This document shows, piece by piece, positions 7,075 to 16,029 of a stretch of 64,000 nt of DNA. The position numbers and the translations under genes are program-made. The DNA is from Runella zeae DSM 19591 (GTDB taxonomy: Bacteria; Bacteroidota; Bacteroidia; Cytophagales; Spirosomataceae). The DNA is taken from NCBI RefSeq assembly GCF_000423565.1, contig NZ_AUIF01000036.1, forward strand, positions 1 through 64,000, in the 5' to 3' direction. Every line of letters starts with the position of its first letter. Within the stretch, counting starts at the first letter, position 1. The notes under the pieces were generated by a model that was not told where the DNA came from, did no database searches, and saw only the letters and a list, made by a program, of their open reading frames with translations.

Positions 7075-9981
7075 ATGTTCAAAAGAAAAGCGATATATGG
7101 TATTCTCAACCTGAAAGCAGGAGACCTCCCTATGGTCTTACCTTTCATGCGTTATTCTTTTTTTATGGGGGTATCCGTCGCCATCTTTTATACGGCGAGT
7201 ATGTCGTTGTTTATCAATAGTTTTGATCGCACCATGCTCCCTAAAGTATACATCGCAAGTGGTATCATTGTGTACGCGTTGGGGTTTATTGTTGCCAAAA
7301 TTCAAGAGAAAGTATACTTTTCTAAACTTGCACTGGGGCTTATTGTCTTCCTGATTGTATCGGTAGTGGGTTTATTAGTTCTGCATTTTTTGACGGGTAG
7401 CAAGTGGGTCTACTTTCTTCTATTTCTTTGGAATCGGGTTTTTGTTTTTGTCAACGGAATAGCCTTCTGGGCCATTGTATCGCGGATTTTCAATTTACAG
7501 CAAGCCAAGCGCCTGATTAGCTTTATCACCACTGGCGATGTGTTTTCGTCGATTGTAAGTTATTTATCTATTCCGTTGTTGTTACAATTTATCGATACCA
7601 ATCACCTTCTGTATGTTTCTGTCATTGTACTGGTCGTATGCTTGGTAGTAATGGTATCAATTGGCAAAAAATATGAGCCAGAACTTGCCATCATTGCCCG
7701 GGCGCCTTCCAAAAACGAACGCAAAACACTCCGATATTTTTTTGAAACCCCTTACTATACAGCCATCTTTTTGCTTGCGCTGATGCCGGTGGTAGGGTTG
7801 TTTTATGTTGAGTTTATGTTTGCGGTAGAGTCCAAAAATGTGTTTCCAAACAAAGAAACTTTAACCAGTTTTCTAGGATTCTTTTTTGGGATGTGCGCTA
7901 TTATTGAGCTACTCATCAAGACTTTTTTGTACGGAAGAGTCATCGAAAAGTATGGCCTCAAACTCGGCCTCATCATTCTGCCCTTGGCCCTTACCGTATT
8001 TTTTGTGTTTGCGGCACTGTATGGATCTTTTTATGGCAACAACTACGTCTTTTTTGCCTTTGTGGCGATGGCTCGTTTTTTTATGAGCACTTTTCGTAAA
8101 TCTATCAATGACCCCTCTTTTCAGCTTTTGTTTCAGCCTATCGTCCCCGACGAACGCATCGAGCTACAAAGTCGTATCGAAGGTGGCCCCAAGGCCATGG
8201 GCAATATAGTGGCGGGGGTGTTGTTGATGGCGCTTACCTATTTTTCTTTTGTAGACAGTGTTTATTTGTCTTATTTCTTCGTTTTGGTGCTTTTGGGTTG
8301 GTTATCGATTTCTTTCAAGACCCAAAACCTCTATCGCAATGTGCTAAAAAACTTGCTCATGGATGTCAACAAGTTTAAAAAAGCCTACCAAAAGCACAAA
8401 ATATCGGTACTTTCGTCGCCTCATTTCAGCAAAATTACCGAAATCAACCAACGTTACGATTTTGAGAAAGTAATTCAATTAGCCACCTCTTCTCGCTCTG
8501 AAGAACGATTGAAATCAGTGCATTTATTAGAAAAATCAGGCCGCTATTTTGCTTATAAACACCTCGAAACCCTTCTGCAAGACCCCAACACCCAAGTAAG
8601 ACAAACGGCGATATTGGCCGCAGGCAATCTCCAAAAAAGTGAACTTTGGCCTTATTTATTCAACAACCTACCTTCAAAATATTTCGCCAAATCAACCTCT
8701 TTGGCCTTAGCGCGTATTGGGGAGCCGGTGATTGGCGAACTTGAGCGTTATTTTAATCGTGTTGAAAACGATAAAGTGACGCAGCTAACTATTATCGGCA
8801 TCTTTGAAAAAATCATCAGCCCTGCTTCTCTGCGGATTTTGCGAGCCAAAATCAACCACCCTGACCCTCAAATAAGAGACCGGGTATATGAAGCCCTCAA
8901 AAATCTAAACCATCGCGCTACTTCCCTCGAACGCCCCCATATCAACGCCGAAATCGACGAAAGGGCCGCGTTGATTGTTTGGCTGCTTGCAGCCCGAAGA
9001 GACATTTCTACCCAAAAAGACCTCATCAAACTACGGAAAGCCATTTCGGCCGAAAACCGCCAAATGGTACCAAAGCTTTTTACGCTACTTGATATTCTCA
9101 ACGGTGAGCAGGGTTTTGAACTCATCAAAGAACTATACGACAACAAAGGAGAAGATACCAAGGGCTTTTTGCAGGAGGTTTTCAATATGTCGCTTAGCGA
9201 AGATTTGAGGGTAAAATTGGTACCGATTTTTGAGGATACCCCACTCAACGAAAAATTGCAGAAATGCCAAGCCAATTATCCTCAACAAAACTTGACGGTA
9301 GAAGAACGTATTTTAGATATTATCAACAAAGACTTCTCTCAAATCTCTAAATCGCTCAAGGCCATTGCCATCCAGCATTTACTGAGATTTCCAGCGTCGG
9401 ACCATAAGTATATACTCATTGCTTGTGCCAATTCGGATGCGATGATTGTGGCCGAATCGGCCCTGTATGTGTTGTATCAACTTTACCCCGAATCATTTGC
9501 AGACTTTAAAGAAACAGCACTTTTACACGAAGCCGAACGCTCGGTGTTGTTATGTGAAAAAATGGAGAAAGGTTTAAAAAAAGACGAGTTGTTGGTCTAT
9601 AAACTCTCCCATATCAGGCCATTAGAGTTGTTTGAAAATATCCCAAGTGACGATTTGCTCACGATTGCCAATCAGCGAATAAGTCTTCATCTTAACGAAG
9701 GCGAGACTATATTTATGCATCCTTATTGTAGCGATGGCTTGCCTTGTGTGTTGGTTAGAAGGGGCGAAATTGAGCTTCACGAATCAGACGGTACGCATCT
9801 ATTGCTCAGCAAAGACGATTATTGGTACCGGTCTCCTGTGCCCCCTCCTCATAGTTTGTTGCATTCGATAAAGGCCCTCAAAGCCACTGAGCTTATTTTG
9901 TTGGATCCGTATTTAGTATATAATCTAATTGCCCAAGATGGAATAGAAAAAAATAGCATTCTTATTCACGAAGGCGAATAA
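7075..9981 (+). CDS. Nucleotide-transporter-like (NTT/MFS) membrane protein with HEAT repeats and cyclic-nucleotide-binding domain
   Basis: 968 residues in three parts. Residues 20-430 hold about 12 hydrophobic segments. A conserved-looking cytoplasmic loop FNLQQAKRLISFITTGDVFSS resembles the 'QAKRLF..I..G' signature of ATP/ADP carrier-like Npt proteins. Residues about 470-640 are HEAT-type helical repeats (RLKSVHLLEKSGRY; QVRQTAILAAGNLQKSELWP). Residues about 860-955 resemble a cyclic-nucleotide-binding fold (LLTIANQRISLHLNEGETIF; PCVLVRRGEIELHESDG). Known family members in free-living bacteria have no proven transport activity. The tail suggests gating or regulation by a nucleotide or partner. 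It lies between the acetyltransferase and the large kinase with gaps of 13 and 1 bases, so all are probably one operon. Confidence 0.82.
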   Translation: MFKRKAIYGILNLKAGDLPMVLPFMRYSFFMGVSVAIFYTASMSLFINSFDRTMLPKVYIASGIIVYALGFIVAKIQEKVYFSKLALGLIVFLIVSVVGLLVLHFLTGSKWVYFLLFLWNRVFVFVNGIAFWAIVSRIFNLQQAKRLISFITTGDVFSSIVSYLSIPLLLQFIDTNHLLYVSVIVLVVCLVVMVSIGKKYEPELAIIARAPSKNERKTLRYFFETPYYTAIFLLALMPVVGLFYVEFMFAVESKNVFPNKETLTSFLGFFFGMCAIIELLIKTFLYGRVIEKYGLKLGLIILPLALTVFFVFAALYGSFYGNNYVFFAFVAMARFFMSTFRKSINDPSFQLLFQPIVPDERIELQSRIEGGPKAMGNIVAGVLLMALTYFSFVDSVYLSYFFVLVLLGWLSISFKTQNLYRNVLKNLLMDVNKFKKAYQKHKISVLSSPHFSKITEINQRYDFEKVIQLATSSRSEERLKSVHLLEKSGRYFAYKHLETLLQDPNTQVRQTAILAAGNLQKSELWPYLFNNLPSKYFAKSTSLALARIGEPVIGELERYFNRVENDKVTQLTIIGIFEKIISPASLRILRAKINHPDPQIRDRVYEALKNLNHRATSLERPHINAEIDERAALIVWLLAARRDISTQKDLIKLRKAISAENRQMVPKLFTLLDILNGEQGFELIKELYDNKGEDTKGFLQEVFNMSLSEDLRVKLVPIFEDTPLNEKLQKCQANYPQQNLTVEERILDIINKDFSQISKSLKAIAIQHLLRFPASDHKYILIACANSDAMIVAESALYVLYQLYPESFADFKETALLHEAERSVLLCEKMEKGLKKDELLVYKLSHIRPLELFENIPSDDLLTIANQRISLHLNEGETIFMHPYCSDGLPCVLVRRGEIELHESDGTHLLLSKDDYWYRSPVPPPHSLLHSIKALKATELILLDPYLVYNLIAQDGIEKNSILIHEGE

Positions 9982-9982
9982 T

Positions 9983-12900
9983 ATGACACTTGTATCAATG
10001 AAAAACACTATATCAATTGACCATAGCTCTTACGTACCTTCTTGGCCTTCCTTGATTTTGAAGGTATTAGGAATGGTATGTATAATGATATGGGCAACAA
10101 GTATCAACGCTCAAGTCAACGACACAAGTACTGAGAAAGGGATTCCGCTCAGCAGATTGTTTATCCCCAAAGAATACAATGCCCACGGTCAAAACTTTGC
10201 GATTGCCCAAGACACGCGCGGCTTGATGTATTTTGGAAACTTTGCAGGAGTGCTAGAATACGACGGAGTAACATGGCGTACCATTCCTACCCAAAATATC
10301 ACAAAAGTATCGGCCTTACACGTGAGCAAATTTGGGAGAGTTTTTGTGGGAGCATTGGGCGAATTTGGTTATCTCAAACCTGATAGCCTTGGTACCTTAT
10401 ATTTCGAAAGTTTGAGCAAAGATGTCAAAACAAATTTTGGGGCTATTATCAATATTTTTCAAACCAATGAAGGCATCTATTTTATTTCTCAACGACATAT
10501 CTTTTTGCTAACTCCCAAAGGGTTAAAAGAATTTAAGGTCAATGGTACGATTATGTCGTCGTTTTATGCCAACGAAAAAATCATTGTATTACTCAAAGAC
10601 AGTGGCCCACAATTTATTGAAGGACAAAGTCTTATCCCTATTTCCAAAGCACCTTCTACTCCTACCCTCTTTGACTTGACGGCTGTTTTTCCAATCAGCA
10701 ACAATGAGTTTTTGTTGCTCACAAGTAGTCAAGGCTTGTTCAAACTCACCAATAATACCATTCAAGTGTTTGATTGTGAGGCCAATAAGTACCTAACCTC
10801 CAATCAAACATCGGCAGGCACGGTGCTTGATAATGGAGATTTGGCCATTAGCACACTCAACCAAGGGGTTTTGGTGGTATCGCCCCAAGGACAAATCAAA
10901 AACCGAATCAAAGACAATGATTACCTGCAAGACCTTCAGGTAAACGCCATGTTTTCTGACCGCGACGGTATGCTTTGGCTCGCCCTCAACAATGGCATCG
11001 TGCAGATTGAGATAGCTTCGCCTATCGAAAGGTTCAATGAGTTCAGTAATTTAAAAGGTGAAGTCAAGGCTATTAGCCGCTACAATGGCCGCTTGTATGT
11101 GGGTACGCTCAACGGTCTTTTTTCTGTAAATGGATTTTTGGTCAACAATATACCAAGCATCAACGCAAGCTGCTTCGGCTTGAGCAAGTCGCCAACGGGA
11201 CTGTGGATTGCGACCAACAAAGGCTTATTGAAATTGGTCGGTAATAATTCTGTTCAGCAAATCACTCCCTTCTACTCACTTTGTGTCTATACTTCTCAGT
11301 CTAATCCCAACCATGTGTTTGTAGGACAGCAAAACGGTCTGGGGATGATTACGACTTCGGGCAAAGGCCAAAGCTACAAGCTCGTTCCGCAAATAACGGA
11401 ACAAATCATGAACATAACTGAAGACGAAAACGGAAATCTATGGCTTGAAACCCTCACCGAAGGGCTGATCAAATTCAATATTTCCTCCAATCAGGTTAAA
11501 AAATATACTACTCAAGAGGGACTATCTGTGATGGTCAACAACCGCGTTGTGGCTACTTCCAAAGGACTCGTCGCTTACAATCAAAAAGGCGTGTTTAGAT
11601 ACAATCCTACCAAAGATATTTTTGAATCGTTTAATTTATTTCAAACCAAAAACTCGTCCGCAGCTTATTGGAACGGAATCATCGTAGAAGATCAAGCCAA
11701 AAACCTCTGGACTACTCGTGGCGATGAAAAAGTAATTACACTTTATCAAAAACTTGACCAACCAAACAAGCCTTACCAAGAAATTGCTACGCCCTTCTTA
11801 CCATTGGCTGAGACTTCTTTTGGGGTGATTTATCCTGATGTCAATCAAGTAGTTTGGTTTGGAGGGGCCGAAGGACTCATCAAATTTGACCTCAAAACAA
11901 GCCGCGATTACAATCGTGAGTATGCCTCGTTGATTCGTAAAATCAGCAAAGGAAATCAGATACTCTACAATGGATACCCTACCGATACCGTCGCCAAACA
12001 AAACAACATGGCTGTTCGTAGGATTGAATTGGACTATCAAGACAACAATATTCTTTTCGAATTTGCGGCACCGAGTTTTCACGCCAACGAAATCTTGGAA
12101 TTTCAGTACTATCTCGAAAATTTTGATCAAGCATGGTCAGAATGGACTACCCAATCTCAAAAAGAATATACCAATCTCCCACCGGGCAATTATCAGTTTA
12201 AGGTCAAAGCGCGTAATATTTATGGTATCGAAAGCGAAGAAACTGTTGTTCTGTTTAGGGTACTTACGCCCTTGTATCTCCAATGGTGGGCTATCTTGCT
12301 GTATGGTATTCTGATTGGAACGGCCATTTATTTTTCGGTGAGATGGCGACTGAGAGTGCTTGAAAGAGAAAAACTAGAGCTCGAAAATCTCATCCAAGAA
12401 CGTACAGAAGAGGTAGTTAGCCAAAAAGTAGAACTAGAAAAGCAGTCGGATGAACTTACCAATAAAAATGATCAACTCGAAAAAATAGACATCATTGTAC
12501 AGGCTATCAATACCGAAATCAATTTTGGTAATTTGTTTCAAACGGTTTTGACCCGCCTCAAAGTCATCCGCAACATGGACTGTGCCAGTGCGTTGATTTA
12601 TGACAAAGACACCAACGGCTATCGTTTCAAAGCACTTTATGGATTCAGCGAGTTATCGCTTTTAGGAGCCGTACAGTTGACTCCCGAACAAGCCGAAAAA
12701 CGCTACTTAGACGAAGCTATAGAGGTATATGAGGATATCTATTTCAAAAACGATATCAAATACGATAAGCTCAACAATATGATTGACCAGCTCGTCACCC
12801 CCAAGTCAATGATTACGATTGTTATCAAAGTTGACAATCACATTGAAGGTTTTATCACCCTCGAAAACTGCGCCCGTGCTAGTGCCTTTGACCAGCGAGA

Positions 12901-13807
12901 TTTCAACATGATCAAAAACCTCAAGGAGCACCTTATTGCGGCTTATATCAAAACCCGTTTGTTAGAAAACCTTGAAAAAACCCTCAGCAATCTCAAAGAG
13001 ACCCAAGAAGAACTCATTCGTCAAGAGCGCTTGGCATCGGTTGGACAGCTTACCAAAGGAATTGTGGATCGTATTTTGAATCCTCTCAACTATATCAACA
13101 ACTTCTCGGAGTCGTCCAAGCTACTCATCGACGAGCTGCAAGAGCTTATTGATAAATACCAAGCAGAATTGTCGGACGATTTAAAGGACGATGCTTACGA
13201 CTTATTAGATGTACTCAAAAATAGTATTTCAAAAATATACGACCACGGCAGCAGCACCACACGTATCGTCAAAGACATGCAGAAGCTTCTGAAAGAAAAA
13301 TCAAGAGACTTTTTTGAAACAGACCTTAACAGTTTTGTAGAAAATCGGGCCAAGGCTGTTTACCAAGAATTCAAAAATACCAACAAGGATTTCAACGGGC
13401 AGCTTCTCATGCACTTGGATAAACAACCTGCCAAAACCAAAATTTTACCTCCCGAATTGGGCGACGTCATCACTAGCCTTGTAGACAATGCCCTGTATAC
13501 GCTCGCCGAGAAAAGCAAACTAAACAAGGGTTTTGAACCTCTCGTGACCATCACTACCGAAGTAGCATCAGAGGAAGTATTACTCAAAATCAAAGACAAT
13601 GGAAAAGGTATTCCAAAAAGGGATTTAGCCCTACTATTTAGCCCCTTTTTTACGACCAAACCTACCTCAAAAGGTACGGGTTTGGGATTGTTTATGAGTA
13701 AAGACATTATAGAATTGCACAAAGGGAAAATTAGTATCAATTCAAAAGAAGGGGAGTTTACGGAGGTAGTGATTGTACTACCTACCGTAAAAACCTCTTC
13801 TTTATAA
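9983..13807 (+). CDS. Reg_prop / Y_Y_Y / GAF hybrid sensor kinase lacking the phosphoacceptor histidine
   Basis: 1274 residues. A signal-anchor segment near residues 25-44 is followed by periplasmic two-component-regulator propeller blades to about 640, a Y_Y_Y-type domain (FEFAAPSFHANEILEFQYYL; PPGNYQFKVKARN) to about 755, a transmembrane helix (about 765-788), a coiled coil, a GAF domain (about 840-985), a dimerisation helix and a GHKL ATPase. The ATPase boxes are intact: LVDNALYTLAE, IKDNGKGIP and GTGLGLFMSKDI. The H-box reads QLTKGIVDRILNPLNYI, where an active kinase has H-E-x-x-N-P-L. Asp1029 (codon 13067-13069) sits at the His position. The next kinase gene has the normal His, so the two may work as a pair. 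A GAAGGCG ribosome-binding-like sequence precedes ATG 9983. Confidence 0.92.
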   Translation: MTLVSMKNTISIDHSSYVPSWPSLILKVLGMVCIMIWATSINAQVNDTSTEKGIPLSRLFIPKEYNAHGQNFAIAQDTRGLMYFGNFAGVLEYDGVTWRTIPTQNITKVSALHVSKFGRVFVGALGEFGYLKPDSLGTLYFESLSKDVKTNFGAIINIFQTNEGIYFISQRHIFLLTPKGLKEFKVNGTIMSSFYANEKIIVLLKDSGPQFIEGQSLIPISKAPSTPTLFDLTAVFPISNNEFLLLTSSQGLFKLTNNTIQVFDCEANKYLTSNQTSAGTVLDNGDLAISTLNQGVLVVSPQGQIKNRIKDNDYLQDLQVNAMFSDRDGMLWLALNNGIVQIEIASPIERFNEFSNLKGEVKAISRYNGRLYVGTLNGLFSVNGFLVNNIPSINASCFGLSKSPTGLWIATNKGLLKLVGNNSVQQITPFYSLCVYTSQSNPNHVFVGQQNGLGMITTSGKGQSYKLVPQITEQIMNITEDENGNLWLETLTEGLIKFNISSNQVKKYTTQEGLSVMVNNRVVATSKGLVAYNQKGVFRYNPTKDIFESFNLFQTKNSSAAYWNGIIVEDQAKNLWTTRGDEKVITLYQKLDQPNKPYQEIATPFLPLAETSFGVIYPDVNQVVWFGGAEGLIKFDLKTSRDYNREYASLIRKISKGNQILYNGYPTDTVAKQNNMAVRRIELDYQDNNILFEFAAPSFHANEILEFQYYLENFDQAWSEWTTQSQKEYTNLPPGNYQFKVKARNIYGIESEETVVLFRVLTPLYLQWWAILLYGILIGTAIYFSVRWRLRVLEREKLELENLIQERTEEVVSQKVELEKQSDELTNKNDQLEKIDIIVQAINTEINFGNLFQTVLTRLKVIRNMDCASALIYDKDTNGYRFKALYGFSELSLLGAVQLTPEQAEKRYLDEAIEVYEDIYFKNDIKYDKLNNMIDQLVTPKSMITIVIKVDNHIEGFITLENCARASAFDQRDFNMIKNLKEHLIAAYIKTRLLENLEKTLSNLKETQEELIRQERLASVGQLTKGIVDRILNPLNYINNFSESSKLLIDELQELIDKYQAELSDDLKDDAYDLLDVLKNSISKIYDHGSSTTRIVKDMQKLLKEKSRDFFETDLNSFVENRAKAVYQEFKNTNKDFNGQLLMHLDKQPAKTKILPPELGDVITSLVDNALYTLAEKSKLNKGFEPLVTITTEVASEEVLLKIKDNGKGIPKRDLALLFSPFFTTKPTSKGTGLGLFMSKDIIELHKGKISINSKEGEFTEVVIVLPTVKTSSL

Positions 13808-13818
13808 TCAATGTTAAC

Positions 13819-14718
13819 ATGGAAAAAGCGAATCAATCGAGTGAAGCTCCACCAACTACTGCTTTTCTTCCAAAAGAGCAACAACACGCCCATGAAGATG
13901 ACGAAACGTTTAAAGAGCGTTTTGTACAACTTAATAAGCTAGCCGAAATCGGTCAGCTTACCGCAGGTATCATGCACGAAATCCAAAACCCACTTAATTT
14001 CATCAACAATTTTTCCAAATTATCGGTTGATTTGGTTCATGAGATGAAAGAGATTTTCGACAAAAAACAAGACACACCTCTTACTGAGGAAGAAGAAGAC
14101 TTACTTTTTTTGCTAGACAAGCTGGTCGGAATCAACGTCAAAATCAGTGAAAATGGAGGGCGTATCACGCGGATTATTCAAAGTATGCTAGCCCAGACCC
14201 GCACCGAAAACCAAAGTGCAAAATTTGAACCCGTAGATTTGAATCAATTGCTGGAAGAGTTTACCAAACTGGCTTATCAAGGAGTACGTGGTGAAGACAA
14301 GGCTTTCAACGTATCGTTTGTGTTTCAGTTTGACCCAAGCGTAGGCAAAGTCAAGTTAGCTGCCACCGAGATAAGTCGTGTAGTGCTCAATCTGGTCAAC
14401 AACGCTTGCTACGCCCTCAACGAAAAACGCAAACGAGAAGGAGCAGAATTTGCCCCTCAAATTTCGGTAAGCTCAACGCGCCTTGCCCAGACTGTCCAAG
14501 TCAAAATCAAAGACAATGGCAACGGAATTCCTGATTCTATTAAAGAAAAAGTATTTTCGCCTTTTTTTACTACCAAACCCGTCGGCAAAGGCTCAGGGTT
14601 AGGATTGGCACTGAGTCGAGATATTATTACAATTATGCACAAAGGGCAGTTGGAAGTAGTATCAGAAGAAGGTAAGTTTACCGAATTTACGATTCAGATA
14701 CCCTTAGATTTATCTTAA
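13819..14718 (+). CDS. Cytoplasmic sensor histidine kinase (short, no sensor domain)
   Basis: 299 residues with no membrane segment. About 40 charged residues lead into the dimerisation domain EIGQLTAGIMHEIQNPLNFI, with phosphoacceptor His53 (codon 13975-13977). The GHKL ATPase follows: N box LNLVNNACYAL, G1 IKDNGNGIP, G2 GKGSGLGLALSRDI. The DHp and ATPase regions closely resemble those of the upstream large kinase (NPLNYINNFSE versus NPLNFINNFSK), which indicates duplication. Without an input domain it probably depends on a partner. The large upstream kinase, which has a sensor but no His, is the obvious candidate. The response regulator follows after 64 bases and is the likely phosphate acceptor. 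Gene start ATG 13819 is 11 bases after the previous stop. Confidence 0.92.
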   Translation: MEKANQSSEAPPTTAFLPKEQQHAHEDDETFKERFVQLNKLAEIGQLTAGIMHEIQNPLNFINNFSKLSVDLVHEMKEIFDKKQDTPLTEEEEDLLFLLDKLVGINVKISENGGRITRIIQSMLAQTRTENQSAKFEPVDLNQLLEEFTKLAYQGVRGEDKAFNVSFVFQFDPSVGKVKLAATEISRVVLNLVNNACYALNEKRKREGAEFAPQISVSSTRLAQTVQVKIKDNGNGIPDSIKEKVFSPFFTTKPVGKGSGLGLALSRDIITIMHKGQLEVVSEEGKFTEFTIQIPLDLS

Positions 14719-14782
14719 ATCAAACCTCAAGAATTCCTGTTACTCTCATTCCTAAGAAAAACTCATTAAAAATTACTAAGAC

Positions 14783-15958
14783 ATGGCTATCAAGATACTC
14801 AGTATGGACGACGAATTGGATATGGAAATGCTGATTCAAACCCGATTCAGAAAACAAATCCGCGAAAGAAGATATGAGTTTATTTTTGCCCACAATGGCA
14901 TCGAAGCTCTTGAAGTTTTGGAGCAACACACCGATATTGACATAGTACTGTCGGATATCAACATGCCCGAGATGGACGGCCTGACTTTTTTGACAAAACT
15001 CAATACTATCAACAATCCACGCGTAAAAGCGGTGATGGTTTCGGCTCACGGAGATATGGACAACATCCGCAAAGCCATGAACCTTGGGGCTTTTGATTTT
15101 ATAACGAAACCTATCAATTTTGAGGATTTAGATATCACCATTGATAAAACCGTAGGGCATATCGAAATGCTCATACAGCATCAAAAAGAACGCGACCAAC
15201 TGGTCTCAATCCAAAACGATTTGCTGATTGCTCGCGAAATTCAGCAGGCAATGTTACCAAAGATTTTTCCGCCTTTCCCTCATCGCAAAGACTTTGATTT
15301 GCACGGATTTCTAGAACCTGCCAAGTCGGTGGGGGGAGATTTGTTTGACTTTTTTATGATGGACGAAAACCACCTTTTCTTCATCATTGGGGATGTATCT
15401 GACAAAGGAGTTCCGGCTTGTATGTTTATGGCCATCACCAAGGCTATTTTCAAAACCCACTTCCTTCACAGCAGTTTTGAGAATATCGCCGAAGAAGTAA
15501 GACAAGTAAACGCGTTTTTGTCGGAAGACAACGACTCATTTATGTTTGTGACTGCTTTTGTAGGGGTACTCGACCTAATGACGGGCGTCGTCGAATACGT
15601 AGATGCAGGTCATGAGCCTCCCCTTATTTTGCGCAAAGACGGCGCGGTAGAAGTTGTCAAGAAAAAAACGGGTATGGCCTTAGGAATAGATCCTACCTAC
15701 GACTATCATACTCAAGTCCTCACGCTTCAGCCCGGAGATACGTTGTTTACTTATACCGACGGTGTAACCGATGCCAACAACGAAGCCGGAGATCGATTTG
15801 GGATGAAAAAAGTAGAAGAATTAGTGGCGTCTATTGGGCCTAATAATACTCCTAAAGAAATCAACACTACGGTAAAGGCTACCTTAAAAGAGTTTATCGG
15901 GACACATTATCAGTTTGATGATATTACGACGCTTACCCTCCAATATTATGGTAATTAA
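14783..15958 (+). CDS. Response regulator with PP2C/SpoIIE serine phosphatase output
   Basis: 391 residues. The receiver domain (1-125) has the acidic pair MDDE at 8-11, phosphoacceptor Asp58 in VLSDINMPEMDG, and Lys109 in FITKP. A coiled linker leads to a SpoIIE/RsbU-type PP2C domain (about 150-390) with the usual start REIQQAMLP, the metal-site motifs SVGGDLFDFF and IGDVSDKGVPACMFMA, then VDAGHEPP and TYTDGVTDANN. Phosphorylation by the adjacent kinase should control the phosphatase, which in this family removes phosphate from STAS proteins. That links the two-component part of the block to the STAS/RsbW pair at its start. A terminator-like hairpin follows at 15962-15992, so this is probably the last gene of the transcript. 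Confidence 0.95.
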   Translation: MAIKILSMDDELDMEMLIQTRFRKQIRERRYEFIFAHNGIEALEVLEQHTDIDIVLSDINMPEMDGLTFLTKLNTINNPRVKAVMVSAHGDMDNIRKAMNLGAFDFITKPINFEDLDITIDKTVGHIEMLIQHQKERDQLVSIQNDLLIAREIQQAMLPKIFPPFPHRKDFDLHGFLEPAKSVGGDLFDFFMMDENHLFFIIGDVSDKGVPACMFMAITKAIFKTHFLHSSFENIAEEVRQVNAFLSEDNDSFMFVTAFVGVLDLMTGVVEYVDAGHEPPLILRKDGAVEVVKKKTGMALGIDPTYDYHTQVLTLQPGDTLFTYTDGVTDANNEAGDRFGMKKVEELVASIGPNNTPKEINTTVKATLKEFIGTHYQFDDITTLTLQYYGN

Positions 15959-15961
15959 AGG

Positions 15962-15992
15962 TCGCTTTAGAAGTAGTTATTGCCTAAAGCGA
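15962..15992 (+). terminator. Hairpin terminator after the signalling block
   Basis: Nine-base stem TCGCTTTAG / CTAAAGCGA with a 13-base loop starts 4 bases after the phosphatase stop and is followed by GGTTTT. The T-run is short, so efficiency is uncertain. Confidence 0.6.
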
Positions 15993-16029
15993 GGTTTTGA
16001 GAATATAATCAAAATCATAATATTTGAAG

